Shown here piece after piece: positions 36,129 to 44,551 of a stretch of 64,000 bases of DNA (position 1 is the first letter of the stretch; every line of letters starts with the position of its first letter). The notes beneath the pieces are model-generated. The model did no database searches, was not told the origin of the DNA, and saw only the letters and a list, made by a program, of their open reading frames with translations. Both the position numbers and the translations under genes were made by a program. This stretch comes from Xylanimicrobium pachnodae JCM 13526 = NBRC 107786. GTDB lineage: Bacteria; Actinomycetota; Actinomycetes; Actinomycetales; Cellulomonadaceae. Location of the stretch: positions 124,001 to 188,000 of the forward strand of contig BCWJ01000004.1 in NCBI GenBank assembly GCA_001592145.1, written 5' to 3'.

Positions 36129-37295
36129 TTAGGAGCGGCCCAGCAACCACGCGCGCAGCGCATCGCGGCACCGGGCAAGCTGCGCCACGGGGACGTGCTC
36201 GTCGTCCTTGTGCGCCAGCAGCGGGTCGCCGGGGCCGAAGTTCACGGCGGGGATGCCCAGCTCGGCGAAGCGGGCGACGTCGGTCCAGCCGTACTTGGGC
36301 CGCGGGGACACCCCCGTGGCCGCCTCGACGGCGGCGGTGAACGCGGCCGCGATCGGGGCGTCCAGCCCGGGGCGCGCACCCCGGGCGACGTCGGTGACGA
36401 CGACGTCGTAGCCGTCGAACAGGTCACGCAGGTGGTTCTCGGCCGCGGCGGGCGACAGCGACGGCGCGAAGCGGTAGTTGACGGTGACGACGCACGAGTC
36501 CGGGATGACGTTGGTGGCCACACCCCCGCGGATCCCGACGGCACCGAGCGACTCCCGGTACACGAGGCCGTCCACCGCGACCTCGCGCGGCTGGTAGGCG
36601 GCGAGCCGGCCCAGGATCGGCGCGGCCAGGTGGATCGCGTTGACCCCCACCCACGCGCGCGCGGAATGGGCGGTCACCCCCCGCGTGCTCACCTCCACCC
36701 GGATGGTGCCGTTGCAGCCGCCCTCGATCCCGGCGTCCGACGGTTCGCCGACGATCGCGAAGTCGCCCGCGAGCAGCTCGGGGTGGTGGCGCGCCAGGCG
36801 GCCCAGGCCGTTGCGCACCGCCTCGACCTCCTCCTGGTCGTAGAAGATCCAGGTCACGTCGTGCGCCGGCTCGACGCCCGGGCGGCCCAGCTCGGCCGCG
36901 AGCGCCAGCATGACGGCGACGCCCGGCTTCATGTCCACGGTGCCGCGGCCCCACAGCTCCAGGCCCGACTCCCCCTCGACCAGGCGGGTGGGCAGGTTGG
37001 GCGGGGTGGTGAGCGGCACCGTGTCCAGGTGCCCGGCGAACACCACCCGCTGGTCGCGGCCCAGGTGCGTGCGAGCCACGACCGCGTTGCCGTCGCGCAG
37101 CACCTCCAGGTGCGGCTGGGCCCGCAGCAGCACCTCCACGGCGTCGGCGAGCGCCGACTCGTCGCCGGAGACGGACTCGACGTCGCAGATCGCGGCGAGC
37201 AGCGCGACGAGGTCCTCCCCGGCCTCGCCCGGGCGGGCGGCCTCGGCCAGCGGCCACAGGTCGACGACGGGGGGTGTCAGATCGGTGGACGTCAC
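36129..37295 (-). CDS. dapE: succinyl-diaminopimelate desuccinylase
   Basis: 388 residues from GTG 37295; the open frame continues far upstream antisense to dapD and is not coding. M20 metallopeptidase with metal ligands in [29 protein letters not shown] and IVGEPSD; the late ligand His lies in the last 25 residues ([10 protein letters not shown]). Removes succinate from N-succinyl-LL-DAP for lysine and peptidoglycan. Divergent from dapD with 36 bases between starts. Confidence 0.93.
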   Translation of the reverse strand: MTSTDLTPPVVDLWPLAEAARPGEAGEDLVALLAAICDVESVSGDESALADAVEVLLRAQPHLEVLRDGNAVVARTHLGRDQRVVFAGHLDTVPLTTPPNLPTRLVEGESGLELWGRGTVDMKPGVAVMLALAAELGRPGVEPAHDVTWIFYDQEEVEAVRNGLGRLARHHPELLAGDFAIVGEPSDAGIEGGCNGTIRVEVSTRGVTAHSARAWVGVNAIHLAAPILGRLAAYQPREVAVDGLVYRESLGAVGIRGGVATNVIPDSCVVTVNYRFAPSLSPAAAENHLRDLFDGYDVVVTDVARGARPGLDAPIAAAFTAAVEAATGVSPRPKYGWTDVARFAELGIPAVNFGPGDPLLAHKDDEHVPVAQLARCRDALRAWLLGRS

Positions 37296-37318
37296 GGTCC
37301 AGACCCTACCCGCGCGGA

Positions 37319-37324
37319 TACCCT
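37319..37324 (+). promoter_or_regulatory. -10 box of a probable leaderless dapD transcript
   Basis: TACCCT lies seven bases before the dapD ATG, with no ribosome-binding site between, the same arrangement as at punA. The divergent dapE promoter must lie in the same 36 bases or inside dapD. Confidence 0.45.
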
Positions 37325-37331
37325 GAACCCC

Positions 37332-38348
37332 ATGAGCAGCAGCACCGCTACGCCTGGAACCACGACGCCTGGAACCACCACATCCCGCACGGCCTGGGGG
37401 TACGGTCTCGCCACCGTCACTCTCCCAGAGGTGCTGGGCACCGGCGCGCCCGTCACGCTCGACACGTGGTACCCGGCCCCGGCGCTCGGCGCGCCGTCGG
37501 ACGAGCCCGCTCCCGCAGACCTGACCGCCGCGACGGGCCGCGACGACGCCCGCGGCGTCGAGACCGTCGTGGTGCGCACCGTCGCCGACCTCGACGCGCC
37601 CGTGGCCGACGCCGCCGACGCCTACCTGCGCCTGCACCTGCTCTCCCACCGGCTCGTCACGCCCAACTCGATCACCCTGGACGGCATCTTCGGCGCGCTG
37701 GCCAACGTCGTCTGGACGGACGCCGGGCCCTGCGCCGTCGACGGCTTCGAGGCGACCCGCGCCCGGCTGCGCGTCGCCCACCGCCGCCCGGTGACGGTGT
37801 ACGGCGTCGACAAGTTCCCGCGCATGGTCGACTACGTGCTGCCGTCCGGCGTCCGCATCGCCGACGCGGACCGCGTGCGCCTCGGTGCCCACCTGGCGCC
37901 CGGGACGACCGTGATGCACGAGGGGTTCGTGAACTTCAACGCGGGCACGCTCGGCACCTCCATGGTCGAGGGCCGCATCTCGCAGGGAGTCGTCGTGCAC
38001 GACGGCGCCGACATCGGCGGCGGCGCGTCGATCATGGGCACGCTGTCCGGGGGCGGCACCGAGCGCGTCGTCATCGGCGAGCGGGCCCTGCTGGGCGCGA
38101 ACGCGGGTGCGGGCATCGCCCTCGGCGCCGACTCCGTCATCGAGGCCGGCCTCTACATCACCGCCGGCACCAAGGTGACGCTGCGCGGTGAGGCGGCCGA
38201 CGGTGGCGAGCCGCGCGTGGTCAAGGCCCGCGAGCTCTCCGGCGTGCCGGGCCTGCTGTTCCGCCGCAACTCCACGACCGGCGGCATCGAGGTGCTCGCC
38301 CGGCGCGGCGTCGGGATCGAGCTCAATGCCGCGCTGCACGCTCAGTGA
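37332..38348 (+). CDS. dapD: tetrahydrodipicolinate N-succinyltransferase, actinobacterial type
   Basis: 338 residues. The C-terminal left-handed beta-helix is built of hexapeptide turns ([41 protein letters not shown]); the N-terminal domain with [23 protein letters not shown] matches mycobacterial-type DapD. It adds succinyl from succinyl-CoA to tetrahydrodipicolinate in the succinylase branch shared with dapC and dapE in this window. The first 20 residues are Thr/Pro-rich ([12 protein letters not shown]) from a short DNA repeat. Confidence 0.93.
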   Translation: MSSSTATPGTTTPGTTTSRTAWGYGLATVTLPEVLGTGAPVTLDTWYPAPALGAPSDEPAPADLTAATGRDDARGVETVVVRTVADLDAPVADAADAYLRLHLLSHRLVTPNSITLDGIFGALANVVWTDAGPCAVDGFEATRARLRVAHRRPVTVYGVDKFPRMVDYVLPSGVRIADADRVRLGAHLAPGTTVMHEGFVNFNAGTLGTSMVEGRISQGVVVHDGADIGGGASIMGTLSGGGTERVVIGERALLGANAGAGIALGADSVIEAGLYITAGTKVTLRGEAADGGEPRVVKARELSGVPGLLFRRNSTTGGIEVLARRGVGIELNAALHAQ

Positions 38349-38369
38349 GGGCCGACCGGTGAGCAACCG

Positions 38370-39317
38370 GTGAGCGCCCGCCGGCCGGTTCGCCGCCTGC
38401 GGCGCCGGCGCCGCGGCGTCGCTGCCGTCAGTGTGCTCGTGGTGCTGGGCGTGACCGCAGGCGGTCTGTGGTGGCACCAGCAGGGCGGTACCTCCCCCGC
38501 ACGGGAGCGCTGCGCGGCCACGGTGGACGGCGTCGGCCGGTACCTGTCACCGCAACAGGCCGAGAACGCCGCGCTCATCGCCGGCGCCACGCTGCGTCGC
38601 GGGCTGCCGGCGCGCGCCGCGACCATCGGGCTCGCGACCGCGCTGCAGGAGTCGAAGCTCATCAACATCGCCTACGGAGACCGGGACTCGCTGGGCCTGT
38701 TCCAGCAGCGGCCCTCCCAGGGATGGGGCACCGCCGAGCAGGTCCAGGACCCGCTGTACGCCACCGACGCCTTCTATGACGCACTCGTCGCCGTACCCGG
38801 CTACCTGGACCTGGACGTCACCGTGGCCGCCCAGGCCGTGCAGCGCTCCGCGTTTCCCGACGCGTATGCGCAGCACGAGTCGAGCGCCCGCGCGTGGGCC
38901 AGCGCCCTGACCGGGAACACCCCTGCCGCCGTGAGCTGTGAGCTCGGCCCCGTGGTCGCCCCACGTCCCGCCGGCGACGTCGCCGCCGCGTTCACCGCGC
39001 GGGCCGCACGGGACCTGGGCGTGACGGGAGTCACCGTGGCGCCGCCAGACCCGGACCGTCCCGGAGCTCTCGCGGTGACCGTCGACCCCGGCGGCCTGGC
39101 CGGAGGGCAGCGGGAGCGTGCCGGCTGGGCCGTCGCGCAGTGGGCGGTGGCATCGGCGTGGGCGTCCGACGCCGACGAGATCGAGGTGGGCGACCGCGTG
39201 TGGACGCGGGCCGGGGCCGTACGCGCGGCACGCGCCGGCACGGGCGCCTGGCAGGCGGCGGCCGGGGACCCGCTGGAGCCCGGTACCGTCAGGGTGCTCC
39301 TGACGGTGGCCGACTGA
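38370..39317 (+). CDS. membrane-anchored lytic transglycosylase-like protein
   Basis: 315 residues from GTG 38370. A strongly basic N-terminus ([12 protein letters not shown]) precedes one membrane helix (about residues 17-35), so the rest should be outside the cell. The segment ATALQESKLINIAYGDRDSLGLFQQRPSQGWG resembles a lysozyme-like catalytic core, with Glu94 in the catalytic position and the GLFQQ motif that follows. The remaining 150 residues have no known domain that I recognise. It starts 21 bases after dapD. A cell-wall role fits, but enzymatic activity is not proven. Confidence 0.7.
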   Translation: MSARRPVRRLRRRRRGVAAVSVLVVLGVTAGGLWWHQQGGTSPARERCAATVDGVGRYLSPQQAENAALIAGATLRRGLPARAATIGLATALQESKLINIAYGDRDSLGLFQQRPSQGWGTAEQVQDPLYATDAFYDALVAVPGYLDLDVTVAAQAVQRSAFPDAYAQHESSARAWASALTGNTPAAVSCELGPVVAPRPAGDVAAAFTARAARDLGVTGVTVAPPDPDRPGALAVTVDPGGLAGGQRERAGWAVAQWAVASAWASDADEIEVGDRVWTRAGAVRAARAGTGAWQAAAGDPLEPGTVRVLLTVAD

Positions 39318-39411
39318 CCGGGGCCCGAGCCGACGGCTGCATCGAGGGGCGCGAGCGCGTCCAGCACGCGCCACCCGGGGCTCTCGTGTACCGCGCCGCA
39401 CGGGTCCGGTC

Positions 39412-39417
39412 TACCGT
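39412..39417 (+). promoter_or_regulatory. -10 box upstream of the nuclease-fold-like gene
   Basis: TACCGT ends seven bases before ATG 39424 with no ribosome-binding site between, suggesting another leaderless transcript. Confidence 0.35.
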
Positions 39418-39423
39418 GACTGC

Positions 39424-39990
39424 ATGCTGCTCCACGACGTCCAGGCCCGCGTCCGCATCGCGCTGACCACCACGCTGACGAACGAGTGGGGCCTGTTCAC
39501 GCCCACCACGGGCACCTCGCACCCCAGCGCACGCTCCATCGCGTTCCACGTGGGCTGGCACCTGCGGGACATGTTCGACGAGTCGTGGGACATCGACTGC
39601 GACTACGCACGCAGCTTCGCGTCCCAGGAGCCGTCCCTGGCGTTCGGTGAGGGCGTGCAACGCGCCCCCGACCTCATCGTGCACCGCCGCGGGCGGGTGG
39701 GTCCCGAGGACAACCTGCTGCTCGTCTCGCTCACCGCGGACTTCGCATCGCACCAGCACGACACCCCCGACTTCGAGACCGTCCGCTCCGTACAGCTGCG
39801 CTATGGGTACCGGTACGCCGCCTGGGTGGACCTCCAGCTGCGTGAGAACGGCCCGGAGGGTCGAGTCCGCCCCCGCTGGCAGTGGGGAACCCTCGAGGAG
39901 GGAACCTCCAGCCCGGGGCCGGAGGCCGTGTACGCCACCGAGGAGCTCCGCTCCATCACCAACGCGATCCAGTCCCTCTACCTGGGCTGA
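39424..39990 (+). CDS. degenerate PD-(D/E)xK-fold-like hypothetical protein
   Basis: 188 residues, no signal or membrane segment. The order IDCDYAR (57-63), APDLIVHRRG (81-90), DNLLLVSL (96-103), YGYRYAAWVDL (127-137) resembles a family of small uncharacterised proteins with PDIIVHxRG and NLLVIEIKK, which look like restriction-endonuclease-fold proteins. Asp83 is kept, but the expected ExK is SLT, and the helix-1 Glu is also absent, so nuclease activity is unlikely. It is monocistronic and convergent with gltA. Its role is unknown. Confidence 0.6.
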   Translation: MLLHDVQARVRIALTTTLTNEWGLFTPTTGTSHPSARSIAFHVGWHLRDMFDESWDIDCDYARSFASQEPSLAFGEGVQRAPDLIVHRRGRVGPEDNLLLVSLTADFASHQHDTPDFETVRSVQLRYGYRYAAWVDLQLRENGPEGRVRPRWQWGTLEEGTSSPGPEAVYATEELRSITNAIQSLYLG

Positions 39991-39997
39991 GCGCCCT

Positions 39998-40046
39998 CGC
40001 TGGGTCCTGCGGTCCTGGGTCCTGCGGTCCCGCGCAGGACCCAGCG
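39998..40046. terminator. terminator with a duplicated 5' arm between convergent genes
   Basis: A 15-bp unit ctgggtcctgcggtc occurs twice in tandem (40000-40014, 40015-40029), followed by cgcaggacccagcg (40033-40046). The 3' arm can pair with the first copy (14 bp) or the second (12 bp, six-base loop), so two alternative stems exist. It serves gltA and the opposing gene. Confidence 0.75.
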
Positions 40047-40050
40047 GCGG

Positions 40051-41358
40051 TCAGCGGTCGGTGATCGGGACGTAGTCCCGGGCGGTGGCACCCGTGTAGA
40101 TCTGACGGGGACGGCCGATCTTCGTGGCGGGGTCCTTCATCATCTCGCGCCACTGGGCGATCCAGCCGGGCATGCGGCCCAGCGCGAACAGCGGCGTGAA
40201 CATGGCCGGCGAGAAGCCGATCGCCTTGTAGATCAGGCCCGTGTAGAAGTCGACGTTCGGGTAGAGCTTGCGCTCCACGAAGTAGTCGTCGTGCAGCGCG
40301 ATCTCCTCCAGGCCGCGCGCGATGTCGAGCAGCTCGTCCTGGACGCCCAGCACGTCGAGCACGGCGTCCGCGTGCTTCTTGACGATGGCGGCGCGCGGGT
40401 CGTACGACTTGTAGACGCGGTGCCCGAACCCCATGAGGCGGGCGCCGCCCTCCTTGTTCTTCACCTTGCGCATGAAGTCCGCCACGGAGTCGCCGCCCGA
40501 GCGGATCCGCTCCAGCATGAGCAGCACCGCCTCGTTGGCGCCACCGTGCGACGGGCCGGAGAGCGCGTTGATGCCGGCCGCGACGGAGGCGTACAGGCTC
40601 GCGTTGGACGAACCCACGATGCGCACCGTCGACGTCGAGCAGTTCTGCTCGTGGTCCGCGTGCAGGATGAGCAGCTTGTCCATGGCCGCGGCGACCGCCG
40701 GGTCGGCGTCCCACTGCTGGTAGGGCACGCCGAACGACATGCGCAGGAAGTCCTCGACGTAGCCGCGCGCGTAGTCCGGGTACAGCAGCGGCTCGTCCCG
40801 CATCGAGCGGTGCACGTAGGAGGTGATGGTGCGGATCTTCGCGAGGATGAGCACCGTCGCCAGGTCCACGGCGTCGTCGTCGTGCGGGTCCAGCGACTCG
40901 GGGTAGAACGTGGCGAGCGCGTTGATCGACGAGGCCAGGACGGACATCGGGTGGCCGCCGCGCGGGAACGCGGCCAGGAACCCACGGAACTGCTCGGGCA
41001 CCAGGGTGTGCCGGTTCACGCGGGCCGTGAAGTCGGCGAGCGTCTTGGCGTCGGGCAGCTCACCGTAGATCAGCAGGTAGGCGACCTCCAGGAACGTCGA
41101 CCCCTCGGCCAGCTGCTCGATCGGGTACCCGCGGTAGCGCAGGATGCCTTGGTCGCCGTCGATATAGGTGATCGCCGACTGCGTCGACGCCGTGTTCGTG
41201 AATCCCGGGTCGTACGTGACGAGGCCGGTCTCCTTGAGCAGCGATCCGACGACGATGCCGTTGTTGCCCTCGGTAGCCTCGACGACGGGCAGCTCCGCGG
41301 TCCGCTCGCCGACGGTGAGCTCGGCCAGTGCCGCTACCGGCTGGGTGATGGTCGTCAT
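40051..41358 (-). CDS. gltA: citrate synthase (type II)
   Basis: 435 residues from ATG 41358 with AGGAAGG upstream; the longer open frame to 41403 lacks support. Catalytic His in SGPSHGGANEAVL and in GFGHRVYKSYDPRA, and the active-site Asp in VDFYTGLIYKA, are all present. Its length and N-terminal beta domain (YDPGFTNTASTQSAITYIDG) mark the hexameric, NADH-sensitive type II form. Condenses acetyl-CoA with oxaloacetate. A 262-bp leader region separates it from dapC. Confidence 0.96.
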   Translation of the reverse strand: MTTITQPVAALAELTVGERTAELPVVEATEGNNGIVVGSLLKETGLVTYDPGFTNTASTQSAITYIDGDQGILRYRGYPIEQLAEGSTFLEVAYLLIYGELPDAKTLADFTARVNRHTLVPEQFRGFLAAFPRGGHPMSVLASSINALATFYPESLDPHDDDAVDLATVLILAKIRTITSYVHRSMRDEPLLYPDYARGYVEDFLRMSFGVPYQQWDADPAVAAAMDKLLILHADHEQNCSTSTVRIVGSSNASLYASVAAGINALSGPSHGGANEAVLLMLERIRSGGDSVADFMRKVKNKEGGARLMGFGHRVYKSYDPRAAIVKKHADAVLDVLGVQDELLDIARGLEEIALHDDYFVERKLYPNVDFYTGLIYKAIGFSPAMFTPLFALGRMPGWIAQWREMMKDPATKIGRPRQIYTGATARDYVPITDR

Positions 41359-41582
41359 GGTGTCCTTCCTGCGAGCTGCGGCCCGTCTTGCAGACCGCCG
41401 CACGGTGCGTGATGCACGCCGTGGCCGCGTGCAGGGCCGCCGGCCATGGGCGCGTTCTGCGCGCCAGGACTCCGTCGACCCGAGGGAAACCTACCCCCGT
41501 CGTGCTTGACCGAACCAATCCGCCCACATGCGGATATCTGTCATCGTGCCGCCAGTGTGCACGCCCGGGCAAGCCTCAGGCG

Positions 41583-41606
41583 GGCCCCCGGACGGATCCG
41601 GGGGCC
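41583..41606 (-). terminator. terminator of dapC
   Basis: 10-bp perfect stem ggcccccgga/tccgggggcc with a four-base loop, starting 14 bases after the dapC stop; no U-run. The rest of the 41359-41620 spacer holds the gltA upstream region, with no other gene. Confidence 0.7.
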
Positions 41607-41620
41607 AAACGTGATTCTCA

Positions 41621-42775
41621 TCACGCCACCGTTCCCGTCCGGCGTTGTGCGGCGGCGGCGCGCAGCCGCGCGGCCGCCATCGCGATCGCGTCGTCCGACG
41701 CCGTCAGCGCGATGCGGACGTGACCCGCACCCGCTACCCCGTAGAACTCCCCGGGGCCCGCCAGGATTCCGAGCGCGGCGAGTCGTGCCACGAGATCGCG
41801 GCCGGTCGCGGCCGGGGCGGGTTCGGCAGGTCGGGCCCACAGGTACAGCCCCGCCTCGGAATGGTCGACGGCCCACCCCGACGCCGTCAGCGCGCCGAGC
41901 AGCACGTCGCGGCGCCGGCCGTACACGGCCCGTTGCCGCGCGACGTGCTCGTCGTCGCCCAGGGCGACCCGCATCGCCTCCTGCACGGGGCGCGGCACGA
42001 TCATCCCGAGGTGCTTGCGCGTGGCGAGCAGGTCCGCGACCAGCGCCGGGTCGCCCGCCACGAACGCCGCACGGTACCCGGCCAGGTTGGACTGCTTGGA
42101 CAGCGAGTAGGCCACCAGCAGGCCGGTGAGGTCACCGCCGGTGACCTCGGGGTCGAGCAGGCTGGGGATGCGCAGGCCGTCCACCCACGGCAGCAGGGCG
42201 TAGCACTCGTCCGACACGACGACGGCGCCGATCCTGCGGGCCGCGTCGACCACGCGACGCAGGTGGTCGACGTCCGCGACGGCGCCGGTCGGGTTCGACG
42301 GCGAGTTGACCCACACCAACCGCACGTCGGCCCGCCCGGCCCACTCGTCCACGTCGTCGGCCGGCAGGGCCGTCGCCCCCGCCAGCCGCGCCCCGACGTC
42401 GTACGTCGGGTAGGCGACGGCGGGATGCACGACGACGTCACCGGCACCCAGGCGCAGCAGCGACGGGAGCAGGCCCACCAGCTCCTTGGAACCGATCGTG
42501 GGCAGCACGCCCGCAGGATCCAGACCGGGCACCCCGCGACGCCGGGCGAACCACGCGGCCACGGCCTCGCGCAGTGCGGGCGTGCCCGCCGTCAGCGGGT
42601 AGGCGTGCGCGTCCGATGCCGCGGCGAGGGCGTCGCGGACCACGTCCGGCGTCGGGTCGACCGGAGTCCCGACCGACAGGTCCACCATCCCGTCCGGGTG
42701 GCTGCGCGCCAACGCCGTGACGTCGCCCAGCGTGTCCCAGGGGTACGGCAGGGCGCGGAGGTCGGCCAGTCCCAT
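41621..42775 (-). CDS. dapC: N-succinyldiaminopimelate aminotransferase
   Basis: 384-residue fold-type I PLP enzyme. The cofactor Lys lies in AYSLSKQSNLAGYR; substrate/PLP contacts are in NSPSNPTGAV and the conserved C-terminal Arg region GHVRIALT. The actinobacterial DapC opening PYPWDTLGDV is evident, and fdxA lies five bases upstream as in other actinobacteria. It transaminates N-succinyl-2-amino-6-oxopimelate, between DapD and DapE. Confidence 0.93.
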   Translation of the reverse strand: MGLADLRALPYPWDTLGDVTALARSHPDGMVDLSVGTPVDPTPDVVRDALAAASDAHAYPLTAGTPALREAVAAWFARRRGVPGLDPAGVLPTIGSKELVGLLPSLLRLGAGDVVVHPAVAYPTYDVGARLAGATALPADDVDEWAGRADVRLVWVNSPSNPTGAVADVDHLRRVVDAARRIGAVVVSDECYALLPWVDGLRIPSLLDPEVTGGDLTGLLVAYSLSKQSNLAGYRAAFVAGDPALVADLLATRKHLGMIVPRPVQEAMRVALGDDEHVARQRAVYGRRRDVLLGALTASGWAVDHSEAGLYLWARPAEPAPAATGRDLVARLAALGILAGPGEFYGVAGAGHVRIALTASDDAIAMAAARLRAAAAQRRTGTVA

Positions 42776-42780
42776 GCGCG

Positions 42781-43098
42781 TCAGTCGCGCGGGGGGACGG
42801 CCTCGACCACGGGGTGGTCCTTCTCGATCAGGCCCAGCTTGGCCGCGCCTCCCGGCGAGCCGAGATCGTCGAAGAACTCGACGTTCGCCGTGTAGTAGTC
42901 CTTCCACTGCTCCGGCACGTCGTCCTCGTAGTAGATCGCCTCGACCGGGCACACCGGCTCGCACGCGCCACAGTCGACGCACTCGTCCGGGTGGATGTAC
43001 AGCGATCGTTTGCCCTCGTAGATGCAGTCGACGGGGCACTCGTCGACGCACGCCTTGTCCTTGACGTCGACACACGGCTCAGCGATCACGTAGGTCAC
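42781..43098 (-). CDS. fdxA: 7Fe ferredoxin
   Basis: 105 residues from GTG 43098. The spacing of Cys9, 17, 21, 25 and Cys40, 43, 46, 50 matches the Azotobacter-type 7Fe pattern (one [3Fe-4S] and one [4Fe-4S]). The C-terminal extension (EQWKDYYTANVEFFDDLGSPGGAAKLG) is typical of actinobacterial FdxA. Electron carrier, possibly for cytochrome P450s or biosynthetic oxidoreductases; the partner is unknown. Its stop is five bases from the dapC start, so co-transcription is likely. Confidence 0.95.
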   Translation of the reverse strand: MTYVIAEPCVDVKDKACVDECPVDCIYEGKRSLYIHPDECVDCGACEPVCPVEAIYYEDDVPEQWKDYYTANVEFFDDLGSPGGAAKLGLIEKDHPVVEAVPPRD

Positions 43099-43178
43099 GA
43101 GGTCACTCTAGTAGTCGGGTGCGCGCGCCAGGGTCGATATCATGTGGCGTCTCACATAGCGACTCCACAGGAGATCTC

Positions 43179-43505
43179 GTGCCCGAACAGACGCCGTGGC
43201 GGTCCCTGCCGACCGGGTCGCGCGTCGTCATCCGGCGTCGGCTCTCCCCCGCCGAGGCGGCCGAGGCGACCGCCGCCGGGCAGGGCGCGGTGTGGAGCGA
43301 CGTCATCGCCGTCGTGCTCGACGTCGACGACGACGGGCTGACCGTGCGGACAGACGCGCCCCGGGAGACGACGGCGCGAGAGCTGCGCATCGACGGCACC
43401 ACCATCGAGACGGCCAAGCGGATCCCGCCGCGGCCCGTGCGGCGCGCGGCGCGGCGCACGCCGGACGGCGGCACCGGGTCCGACCCGGCGTCGCACCCCG
43501 GGTAG
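43179..43505 (+). CDS. small SH3-like hypothetical protein (108 aa)
   Basis: From GTG 43179, preceded by AGGAGAT. WRSLPTGSRVVIRRRLSP and VIAVVLDVDDDGLTVRTD form strands like the SH3-like N-terminal domain found ahead of the acetyltransferase domain in Rv0428c-type proteins; here it stands alone with a basic, disordered tail. I infer the fold from pattern only; no function is known. It is divergent from fdxA and convergent with tyrA. Confidence 0.6.
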   Translation: MPEQTPWRSLPTGSRVVIRRRLSPAEAAEATAAGQGAVWSDVIAVVLDVDDDGLTVRTDAPRETTARELRIDGTTIETAKRIPPRPVRRAARRTPDGGTGSDPASHPG

Positions 43506-43525
43506 GCCCTCGCTCCGGCTCGGCC

Positions 43526-44551
43526 CTACCCGGCGAGGACGACGGCGTCCCGGGTCACAGCCGTCACGACGGCGCCCGCGGCGCAGCGCTCGGCCAGCAC
43601 GGCCGACCATCCCGCCCGGAGCGGGACCTGTGCAGCGGGTCGCCCCTCGGACCCGGAGCCGCGCAGCTCGTCGGCCGCGTGGAAGAAGCCGTGCACCGGC
43701 GCGTTGGTCTCCAGCCCGGCGACGAGCGCCTCCAGATCACGCACGACCTTGCGCAGCACGGGGGCCACCCACGCGGCGTTCTGCGTGACCATGGCCTCGG
43801 TGCGGGCCGGGTCGGTACGGGCCACCCGCGTGCCGTCCCGGAACGAGCCCGCGGCCAGCCGCAGCGCCGCCCCGCGCACCGGGGCGCCCGCCACCATGTT
43901 CAGCAGCTGCGTGGCCAGCACGTGCGGCACATGACTGATCAACGCGGCGGACTCGTCGTGGACGTCGTCGGTGAGCACCGCGACCGTGCCGCCCAGGGTG
44001 CCCGTGAGCAGGCTCAGCAGGCGCGCCAGCCGCTGCTCGTCGACCGCTGCCGCCCCGGTGCCGGGCTCGGTGGTGCCGGGCTCGGTGGCGCCGGGCTGGG
44101 TGGCGTCCGACCGGGCGACGGTCACGGCCCACGGCGCCGCGTCCAGGAGCGCTGCGGAGGACGCGGCGAACCCGGAGTGCTCCGTGCCGGCCATGGGGTG
44201 CGCGCCCAGGTAGCGCGCGCCCAGCCCCGCCTCCTCGACCACCTGACGCACCGGAGCCTTGACGGAGCCGACGTCGGTGAGCGTCGCGTCCGGGCCGATC
44301 GTGCGGGCCACCTGAAGGGCCGTCGCCCGCATGGCGCGCAGCGGGACCGCGAGCACCACCAGGTCGGCGCCGTCGACCGCCTCGTCCACCGCGCCCGTGG
44401 CCGCCAGCCCCGCGGCCCGTGCCGCCAGGACCGTGGCCGGGTCCACGTCCTGCCCGACGACGTCGACGCCGCGTGCCTGCAGCAGCCGGGCGAGCGAACC
44501 GCCCACCAGGCCCAAGCCCAGCACCGCGACGCGTGCGTAGGGCGGGCTCAC
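43526..44551 (-). CDS. tyrA: prephenate dehydrogenase
   Basis: 341 residues from GTG 44551, overlapping the pheA stop by four bases. N-terminal NAD(P)-binding VAVLGLGLVGGSLA; catalytic blocks GAHPMAGTEHSGF and ALISHVPHVLATQL (His-containing) match TyrA. Converts prephenate to 4-hydroxyphenylpyruvate for tyrosine. Near residue 155-165 a threefold repeat (TQPGATEPGTTEPGT) expands a loop. With pheA and the PheA-like gene it forms an aromatic operon. Confidence 0.92.
   Translation of the reverse strand: MSPPYARVAVLGLGLVGGSLARLLQARGVDVVGQDVDPATVLAARAAGLAATGAVDEAVDGADLVVLAVPLRAMRATALQVARTIGPDATLTDVGSVKAPVRQVVEEAGLGARYLGAHPMAGTEHSGFAASSAALLDAAPWAVTVARSDATQPGATEPGTTEPGTGAAAVDEQRLARLLSLLTGTLGGTVAVLTDDVHDESAALISHVPHVLATQLLNMVAGAPVRGAALRLAAGSFRDGTRVARTDPARTEAMVTQNAAWVAPVLRKVVRDLEALVAGLETNAPVHGFFHAADELRGSGSEGRPAAQVPLRAGWSAVLAERCAAGAVVTAVTRDAVVLAG

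Noticed and set aside
34629-37331. A very long plus-strand open frame that merges into dapD (over 1200 codons)
   Set aside because: The upstream 900 codons are antisense to dapE, LOG and folP2, which have clear motifs; composition is Arg/Gly/His-rich as expected from high-GC shadows.
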